Positions 14,707-20,150 of a stretch of DNA of 20,150 nucleotides are shown here, one piece after another. Source of the stretch: an uncultured Porphyromonadaceae bacterium (GTDB lineage Bacteria > Bacteroidota > Bacteroidia > Bacteroidales > Muribaculaceae); assembly GCA_900546835.1 (NCBI GenBank), contig UREH01000022.1, positions 1 to 20,150 on the forward strand, given 5' to 3'. The notes below the pieces were generated by a model. The model was given only the letters and a program-made list of their open reading frames with translations, was not told the origin of the DNA and ran no database searches. Within the stretch, counting starts at the first letter, position 1. Each line of letters starts with the position of its first letter. The position numbers were made by a program, and so were the translations under genes.

Positions 14707-15747
14707 TCAGAACGAGAATTCGAATCGAATCCGGCGACGGTATTCCTCTCCGGGATTTAACTGCTGCGAGGGAAGATTAGGATGATTGGGAGCATCAGGA
14801 GCACCCTGACATTCGATCGCTACAGCATCGTAGTCATGATACTTATATCCTCCCTTCCCGACCGGGCTGTCGTCAAGCCAGTTGCCTGTGTATACCTGTG
14901 CACCCGGCTGGTCGGTCTTGATTGTAACGGAAAGTTCACTCTGAGCTGCTTTCAGCGCACCGAGAGTGCGTAGCGAGCCATCGAATCCGTCGACCATCCA
15001 GCAGTGGTCGTAACCGCGACACACCCGAAGCGAGTGATTGTCGTCGGCAATGCGCTCTCCTATTTTGTGTGGAGTGGTAAAATCGAACGGCGTACCGGCT
15101 ACTTCAAGCAGCTCCCCGGTAGGGATCTGCACGTCATTGATGGCAAGCATCTTCGAGCAATTCAGCTGAAGAGTCTGACCGAGACATGAGCCGGTATCGT
15201 GGCCGTCGAGATTGAAATATGTGTGGTTGGTGAGATTGACCACGGTCGGAGCATCGGTAGTGGCAAAATAGTCTATCTGAATAGAATTGTCGTTGCCGAC
15301 GGTATAGACGGCCATTACCTTCAGATTGCCCGGATAACCGGCATCTCCGTCGGGACTCTCAAGGGTGAAAACAACCTTGTTGTCACCTTCGGTCACTGTG
15401 TGCCACACACGGTTCTGGAATCCGTCAGGTCCGCCATGAAGATGATTGGGGCCATTGTTGACAGGCAACTGATAAAGCTTGCCGTTCACCGTAATCTTGC
15501 CGTCGGCGATTCGGTTGGCGAAACGGCCGGGAGTCTTTCCGGCACAGGGACCGTCGGCAAAATACGCCTCAGGGTTGTCATAGCCAAGAACTACGTCGAG
15601 TTTCTTGCCGTCGGCCTGCGGAATTTTCACAGAAACGATACCGGCGCCTACCGACGAGAGTATAACCTCCATTCCATGGTCGTTGGTGATTGTCACCCAG
15701 CTGATTTCTCCTTTCGGCGACGGAAATGTTTTCTTTTCGAGTTTCAT
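14707..15747 (-). CDS. galM: Aldose 1-epimerase (galactose mutarotase)
   Basis: This 346-residue beta-sandwich epimerase interconverts the alpha and beta anomers of galactose/glucose for the Leloir pathway. Visible family features are PGRFANRI near the N-terminus, GPNHLHGGPDGF (substrate-binding His), NLTNHTYFNLDGH (catalytic His), and the catalytic Glu in AIECQGAPDAPNHPNLPS near the C-terminus. I choose the ATG at 15747 (MKLEKKTF...); an upstream start at 15825 would add 26 residues overlapping the promoter-like box and not part of the family. No signal peptide is seen, so it is cytoplasmic. It has its own promoter-like box and terminator and appears monocistronic. Confidence 0.94.
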   Translation of the reverse strand: MKLEKKTFPSPKGEISWVTITNDHGMEVILSSVGAGIVSVKIPQADGKKLDVVLGYDNPEAYFADGPCAGKTPGRFANRIADGKITVNGKLYQLPVNNGPNHLHGGPDGFQNRVWHTVTEGDNKVVFTLESPDGDAGYPGNLKVMAVYTVGNDNSIQIDYFATTDAPTVVNLTNHTYFNLDGHDTGSCLGQTLQLNCSKMLAINDVQIPTGELLEVAGTPFDFTTPHKIGERIADDNHSLRVCRGYDHCWMVDGFDGSLRTLGALKAAQSELSVTIKTDQPGAQVYTGNWLDDSPVGKGGYKYHDYDAVAIECQGAPDAPNHPNLPSQQLNPGEEYRRRIRFEFSF

Positions 15748-15762
15748 AGATAAGTAACTGTT

Positions 15763-15770
15763 CAAATTTA
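15763..15770 (-). promoter_or_regulatory. Possible galM -7 promoter box
   Basis: TAAATTTG on the - strand matches the -7 consensus TAnnTTTG exactly, 15 bases before the ATG. No TTG lies at the expected 19-21-base distance upstream, so it is a half-supported promoter. Confidence 0.4.
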
Positions 15771-16038
15771 TTTTATATCCTCCTGATCTAATTATTTCAA
15801 CATTTCCACGGTAAAATTTCAGCATCCTTTCCTTCCCTCATCAGTCGTGTGGACATCCCCACTCCTTCTTCATCGAGAAAAAACACTGAAAATTTTCCTC
15901 CCGGGAATATCAAAATAATTTCGACCGGTTACTTAGAAGTCTGTTAGTTTTAAGGAAAGCGGCATCCGTATCTTCATGATGCCGCGACGCAGCCATGAAG
16001 GATTGCCACACCGAATGCGAATTTACGAAGTTTTTCGC
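15771..16038. other. Divergent intergenic region between galM and priA
   Basis: I see no gene in this gap. It contains a 7-bp hairpin (15959-15985, listed separately) and a dyad-like site GTGGACATCCCCAC (15849-15862), whose GGACATCCC core recurs before the amidase gene (18689-18697). A 20-codon ATG frame at 15979-16041 is present but has no support as a gene. Confidence 0.4.
15959..15985. terminator. Hairpin in galM-priA gap, function uncertain
   Basis: GCGGCAT (15959-15965) pairs perfectly with ATGCCGC (15979-15985) around 13 bases. On the - strand TTTCCTTAAAA follows, a weak T-run; on the + strand there is none. It could block transcription entering from the priA side or be a regulatory structure. 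Confidence 0.35.
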
Positions 16039-16067
16039 TAATTTTGTAACTCAATAAAGTATTTTTG
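16039..16067 (+). promoter_or_regulatory. Candidate priA promoter with two -7 boxes
   Basis: TAATTTTG (16039-16046) and TATTTTTG (16060-16067) both match TAnnTTTG exactly, 21 bases apart. The first would give a short leader (~20-25 bases) before the priA ATG; the second lies nine bases from it and is probably too close. No TTG sits at the -33 distance. Confidence 0.45.
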
Positions 16068-16075
16068 TTCCGCAG

Positions 16076-18589
16076 ATGATTTCGGCCAATGAAACATACC
16101 GCTCGACGGGAGGTGATTCCCAGTCGCGCTTTGAATATGTGGAGGTTCTGCTTCCCTTGCCGCTTGCCGCAAAATTCACCTACCGGCTTCCGCCGCATCT
16201 GGTGGGAAAACCGGCTCAGGGGAGCCGTGTCATCGTTCCTTTCGGCCGAAAAAAATTCTATACCGCCATTGTGGTGGGTTTCGCCAATCTTCCTCCTCAA
16301 GGCATCGACGTAAAGGAGGTAGTTGTGCTGCTCGACACGTCGCCGGTAGTACGGCATCCGCAGTTGCAGTTATGGAACTGGGTTGCGGACTACTATCTGG
16401 CAGCCTTGGGCGATGTCTACAAAGCGGCCGTACCTGCTGGACTGAAAATCGAGAGCGAGACGCATGTGGAGATTAATCCCGACTTCGAATTTGCCGACGG
16501 CCCGGCCATGCAACTCTCGGAGCGGGATGCCGCCATACTGCAACTTATCGCCCACGAAGGGTCGCTGACACCAGCCGCCATAGAAAGCCGGCTGAAAGCC
16601 AAAGGAATCGCCTCGGCAATAAATGCGCTCATAGAGCGCGGCGTGCTGATAGTGGCGGAGAAATTAAACGAACGCTACCGGCCTAAGAAAGTGCAGATGG
16701 TAAAGGCCGCCTTTACGCCCGACGAAACCGACGAAGCATTCCGCAAGGTATCCGGCGCAAGAAAGCAGGAGGCTCTGCTGCTTGCATATATTGATCTGTC
16801 GGGGATGATGCGGGGAAAGCCGGCAGAAGTATCGCGCGACGACCTCCTCGCCAGGGCCGGCGTACTGCCGGCCATCCTTAGCGCCGTAATTAAGAAAGGC
16901 GTGCTTGAAGCATACGCCAAAGAGGTAAACCGGTTCGCCTTCACAGGTGAACCGACCGGAAATCTTCCCCGTCTTACCGATGCCCAGCAGGAGGCTCTCG
17001 ATGCCATTCACAAGACCTGGCATTCCCATGATGTGACACTGCTGCATGGCGTTACTTCGAGCGGCAAAACTGAAATTTACATCCACCTTATTAATTTTGT
17101 GCTCCAACGTGGCGATCAGGCGCTGATGCTTGTTCCAGAAATCGCCCTGACCACACAACTTACCAGAAGACTCCAGAAAGTGTTCGGCTCGCGCGTAGTC
17201 ATCTACCACTCGAAATTCTCCGACAGCGAGCGAGTGGACATATGGCGTCGCCTGCTTACTTCGACCGATCCGCTCGTGGTAATCGGGGCACGATCCGCAG
17301 TATTCCTTCCCTTCGCCCACCTCGGCCTGGTGATTGTGGACGAGGAGCATGAAAGCAGCTACAAACAATACGACCCCGCACCGCGATATAACGGACGCGA
17401 TGTGGCGGTGGTGCTTGCAAAGATGCACGGGGCGAAAACCCTTCTGGGCTCGGCCACCCCTTCGATCGAATCCTACTACAAGGCGAAAAACGACAAATTC
17501 GGCCTCGTGAAGCTTTCCGCACGTTTCGGCAACGCAACCCTGCCGCAGATACGCGTTATCGACATGAACCTCGCCCGTCAGGCCAAGGCTGTAAAAGGCG
17601 CGTTCGCCGCGGAAACCATCGGTCTGGCCCGGGAAGCCCTTGATAAAGGTTCTCAGATAATCCTCTTCCAGAACCGGCGCGGATATGCCCCCCTGGCCCG
17701 ATGCCGCCAGTGTGCATGGGTTCCACGGTGCGCCAACTGCGACGTAGCGCTCACATATCATAACTCAACGCGCCAACTGCAATGCCATTATTGCGGAGCG
17801 GTGTATACGCTTCCTAAAGTCTGCCCGCAGTGTCATGAACCGGCCATCGAGATTATCGGCTATGGCACAGAGCGCATTGAGGAAGAAGTTGTTGCCAACT
17901 TTCCGGGCTACAACATGCTGCGAATGGACCTTGATACCACCCGCAGCAAGGAATCGTATGGTGCCATAATCGATGACTTCTCGGCGGGGAAAGCCCGGAT
18001 TCTTGTCGGCACCCAGATGGTGACCAAAGGGCTGGATTTCGGAGGGGTATCGCTTGTGGCGGTTCTGAATGCCGACGCAGTGATAAACTACCCGGACTTC
18101 CGCGCTTCGGAACGCGCCTTCAATATGCTTGAACAGGTTGCCGGGCGAGCCGGCCGACGCGAGGGTGCGGATGGAACTGTGGCCATACAGACCTATAATC
18201 CGGCGCAGAAAGTGCTAGGATTTGTCAGGCGGCATGACTACGAGGCATTCTATGAGTCGGAAATAGCGGATCGAAAGAGCTTTCTGTATCCGCCCTTCTC
18301 CCGTATAGTCAATATCTATCTGCGCCATAAGAATGACGAAACGCTCAAACGCCTCGCCGTAGCCTACGCCACACGCCTTCGTGCCCTCCTCGGGTCGAGA
18401 GTATATGGTCCTGAAGAGCCTTCCGTCGGAAGAATTCAGAATCTGTATATCAGAAAAATAATGCTGAAGATTGAGACTACCGCATCGATGCGGAAAGTAA
18501 AAGATCTGCTTCGCCAGACGCATATAGACCTGATCGACCAGCCCGACATGAAGCAGATTCTGATTCATTTCGACGTAGATCCGTGCTGA
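16076..18589 (+). CDS. priA: Primosomal protein N' (replication restart helicase PriA)
   Basis: This 837-residue superfamily 2 DNA helicase reloads the replisome at stalled forks. The N-terminal DNA-binding domain starts YVEVLLPLPLAAKFTYRLP. The helicase core has Walker A GVTSSGKTEIY (~residue 325-333), the DEEH box in VIVDEEHESSYKQ (~420), GSATPSIESYY (motif III), and motifs GTQMVTKGLDF and EQVAGRAGRR. Between the lobes eight Cys form two zinc sites (CRQC, CANC, CHYC, CPQC; ~543-595). It is about 100 residues longer than E. coli PriA, largely from an insertion after the N-terminal domain, as is usual in Bacteroidetes. It is divergent from galM and followed by an amidase gene after 137 bases. 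Confidence 0.96.
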   Translation: MISANETYRSTGGDSQSRFEYVEVLLPLPLAAKFTYRLPPHLVGKPAQGSRVIVPFGRKKFYTAIVVGFANLPPQGIDVKEVVVLLDTSPVVRHPQLQLWNWVADYYLAALGDVYKAAVPAGLKIESETHVEINPDFEFADGPAMQLSERDAAILQLIAHEGSLTPAAIESRLKAKGIASAINALIERGVLIVAEKLNERYRPKKVQMVKAAFTPDETDEAFRKVSGARKQEALLLAYIDLSGMMRGKPAEVSRDDLLARAGVLPAILSAVIKKGVLEAYAKEVNRFAFTGEPTGNLPRLTDAQQEALDAIHKTWHSHDVTLLHGVTSSGKTEIYIHLINFVLQRGDQALMLVPEIALTTQLTRRLQKVFGSRVVIYHSKFSDSERVDIWRRLLTSTDPLVVIGARSAVFLPFAHLGLVIVDEEHESSYKQYDPAPRYNGRDVAVVLAKMHGAKTLLGSATPSIESYYKAKNDKFGLVKLSARFGNATLPQIRVIDMNLARQAKAVKGAFAAETIGLAREALDKGSQIILFQNRRGYAPLARCRQCAWVPRCANCDVALTYHNSTRQLQCHYCGAVYTLPKVCPQCHEPAIEIIGYGTERIEEEVVANFPGYNMLRMDLDTTRSKESYGAIIDDFSAGKARILVGTQMVTKGLDFGGVSLVAVLNADAVINYPDFRASERAFNMLEQVAGRAGRREGADGTVAIQTYNPAQKVLGFVRRHDYEAFYESEIADRKSFLYPPFSRIVNIYLRHKNDETLKRLAVAYATRLRALLGSRVYGPEEPSVGRIQNLYIRKIMLKIETTASMRKVKDLLRQTHIDLIDQPDMKQILIHFDVDPC

Positions 18590-18709
18590 ACGCTCCAAAT
18601 TGGAATTCCGGACCATTGTGTGCTGAAAATTACCAACTTTATAGGCGTAGCGGCAATTTTTCACTCTGAATTTACACCGGTGATGGTGGGACATCCCAAC
18701 ATTTTTGCT

Positions 18710-18717
18710 TAATTTTG
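18710..18717 (+). promoter_or_regulatory. Possible -7 box immediately before the amidase start
   Basis: TAATTTTG matches TAnnTTTG exactly and ends nine bases before the ATG at 18727. If used, transcription would begin within ~3 bases of the start codon. It is preceded by a short dyad TGGGA-CA-TCCCA (18687-18698). Confidence 0.4.
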
Positions 18718-18726
18718 TGCAAATAT

Positions 18727-19938
18727 ATGGAATACCGCCATCTGAAACGGAATCTTTCATCCGCATCGACATATATACGACTGACGCTCTGCCTTTTCTG
18801 CATCCTGTCGGCGCTCATAGCGTCGGCACGCGATTTCGTCATCACCCTTGATGCGGGCCACGGCGGCCACGATTACGGAGCTCTCGGGAAAACCACCAAC
18901 GAGAAGACAATCACCCTGAGCGTAGTGAAACAACTCGGCCAACTGATTGAAAAAAACTTGTCGGACGTAGAAGTGGTCTATACCCGCGATAACGATGTAT
19001 TCATCCCGCTGGCCGAACGCGCCGAGATTTCCAACCATGCCGGAAGCGACCTCTTCATGTCGGTCCACATCAATTCCGTTGATAAACGGAACCGCAACCG
19101 CACTTCGATTGAAGGATGCCAGGTTTATACCCTCGGACTACACAAGACCGACGAGAACCTTGAAGTGGCTAAACGCGAGAACTCCGTGATGGAACTTGAG
19201 GACGACCATACCGCAAAATACGCCGGTTTCGACCCCAATTCGCTCGAAAGCGACATCATCTTCGAGTTGAGCCAGAGCAAAAGGCTCGACCAAAGCATAG
19301 AATTCGCCGACGAAATCCACCGACAACTTGTAAACATTGCCGGCCGCGCGCCCAAGGGGGTCCGGCAGGCTGGTTTCTGGGTACTGTGGGCAACCTCGGC
19401 CCCTGCCGTACTCGTGGAGCTTGACTTTATCTGCAACCCGCGTTCAGAAAAATATCTCGCATCCGAAACCGGACAGAAAGAGATGGTCGCTGCGCTCTAC
19501 AATGCCTTTTGCGCCTATCTCAACACCTACGGCAGCGGCATCACCGGGCGCAGACTGCCGGAGGCAAAACCGATTGCACTGAAAGCAGACCGGAAGCAAC
19601 TTAAGGACAATCTCCTGACTACTGCCCGCGAAAAGGCGGCCTCTCCCCTCCCATCCGGAGCGGCCCATGAGATAGCCCCGGTAAAGAAATCCAAGGAAAC
19701 CCAGTTCTATGTGCAGCTGCTCGCGTCCGCAACGCCGCTATCTCCGGAGGCGAAAGAATTCAAAGGATTTGAGTCGCTTGAAGTATACTCGGAAAACGGC
19801 TGGTATAAGTATGTACTGGGCCCCGCCGAAACCCTCGACGATGCAAAACGGCTTCTGGAGGAGGCACGTAATAGTTTTCCCGAATCGTTCATAATCAAAA
19901 TGAAAAACGGCGAGCGCACCGGAATGATTAAACCATAG
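18727..19938 (+). CDS. N-acetylmuramoyl-L-alanine amidase (Amidase_3), exported
   Basis: This 403-residue protein cleaves the bond between MurNAc and L-Ala in peptidoglycan, as AmiA/B/C do during daughter-cell separation. An N-terminal signal (basic MEYRHLKR, hydrophobic LTLCLFCILSALIASA, likely cleavage near residue 34) directs it to the periplasm. The zinc-amidase domain (~36-255) has LDAGHGGHDYGA, SVHINSV and the catalytic Glu in AVLVELDFICNP. A linker rich in Lys/Ala/Pro leads to a C-terminal domain (~320-400, QFYVQLLAS...GWYKYVLGP) resembling a SPOR domain, which binds denuded septal glycan. The start is the ATG at 18727; a TTG four codons earlier overlaps the promoter-like box. The MlaD-like gene follows after 38 bases. 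Confidence 0.92.
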   Translation: MEYRHLKRNLSSASTYIRLTLCLFCILSALIASARDFVITLDAGHGGHDYGALGKTTNEKTITLSVVKQLGQLIEKNLSDVEVVYTRDNDVFIPLAERAEISNHAGSDLFMSVHINSVDKRNRNRTSIEGCQVYTLGLHKTDENLEVAKRENSVMELEDDHTAKYAGFDPNSLESDIIFELSQSKRLDQSIEFADEIHRQLVNIAGRAPKGVRQAGFWVLWATSAPAVLVELDFICNPRSEKYLASETGQKEMVAALYNAFCAYLNTYGSGITGRRLPEAKPIALKADRKQLKDNLLTTAREKAASPLPSGAAHEIAPVKKSKETQFYVQLLASATPLSPEAKEFKGFESLEVYSENGWYKYVLGPAETLDDAKRLLEEARNSFPESFIIKMKNGERTGMIKP

Positions 19939-19976
19939 CGGCCGCCTACAATAATAAAACTGACACTCATCCCAAT

Positions 19977-20150
19977 ATGAAATCAAAGAAAGAGATTATT
20001 ATCGGACTCTGTGTGGTAATCGCGCTGTTTGCACTGTTTATGGGAATCAATTTCCTGAAAGGCATCAACGTATTTAAAGCCGCCAACTACTACTATGCGA
20101 CCTATACGGACGCTGCCGGGCTCCAAGTTTCGGCTCCCGTGACGCTCAAC
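19977..20150 (+). CDS. MlaD/MCE-family lipid transport protein (N-terminal part; runs off window)
   Basis: The 58 visible residues start MKSKKEIIIGLCVVIALFALFMGINFLKG, a short cytoplasmic basic end and one membrane anchor, followed by the first strands of an MCE domain (YYYATYTDAAGLQVSAPVTLN). In the family this is the periplasmic substrate-binding subunit of an ABC system that moves phospholipids between inner and outer membranes. It starts 38 bases after the amidase; the ATPase and permease genes, if linked, lie outside the window. The assignment rests on the N-terminus only. Confidence 0.85.
   Translation, partial: MKSKKEIIIGLCVVIALFALFMGINFLKGINVFKAANYYYATYTDAAGLQVSAPVTLN

Noticed and set aside
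1..20150. Mobile elements, CRISPR arrays, tRNA/rRNA genes, toxin-antitoxin or defence genes
   Set aside because: No transposase, integrase, regularly spaced repeats, cloverleaf-like sequence or defence domains were seen on either strand.

Overview
The window is a stretch of chromosomal, mostly housekeeping DNA from a member of the Bacteroidetes, most likely order Bacteroidales (a gut lineage such as Muribaculaceae is an inference). The signs are an LpxC-FabZ fusion, an FeoA-FeoB fusion, a secreted protein with a type IX secretion (T9SS)-like C-terminal domain, no Shine-Dalgarno sequence at most starts, and promoter boxes of the Bacteroidetes type (TAnnTTTG at -7).

Left block, + strand, 1-7368: the end of lpxC-fabZ and lpxA (lipid A and fatty acid synthesis), a hairpin terminator, rlmH (23S rRNA methyltransferase), a secreted protein of unknown function split by an in-frame stop codon, murI (D-glutamate for peptidoglycan), prmC (release factor methyltransferase), recX, comF and an EamA-type transporter. 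Spacing is tight from murI onward (recX and comF overlap), suggesting shared transcripts.

Middle block, - strand, 15747-7384, read leftward: galM with its own terminator, a 568-base AT-rich gap, dnaA (replication initiator), nrdJ (B12-dependent ribonucleotide reductase) and feoAB (ferrous iron uptake). dnaA and nrdJ share a 14-base motif directly upstream of their start codons, and the dnaA leader carries a perfect AT-rich 12-base tandem repeat.

Right block, + strand, 16076-20150: priA (replication restart helicase), an exported N-acetylmuramoyl-L-alanine amidase and the start of an MlaD/MCE-type lipid transport protein.

The common theme is cell growth: envelope synthesis, ribosome and translation factor modification, replication initiation and restart, and dNTP supply. 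I see no mobile element, phage, CRISPR array, defence island, rRNA or tRNA. I found no clear new multi-gene system. The best leads are the shared dnaA/nrdJ leader motif, the origin-like AT repeats before dnaA, and the interrupted secreted protein.
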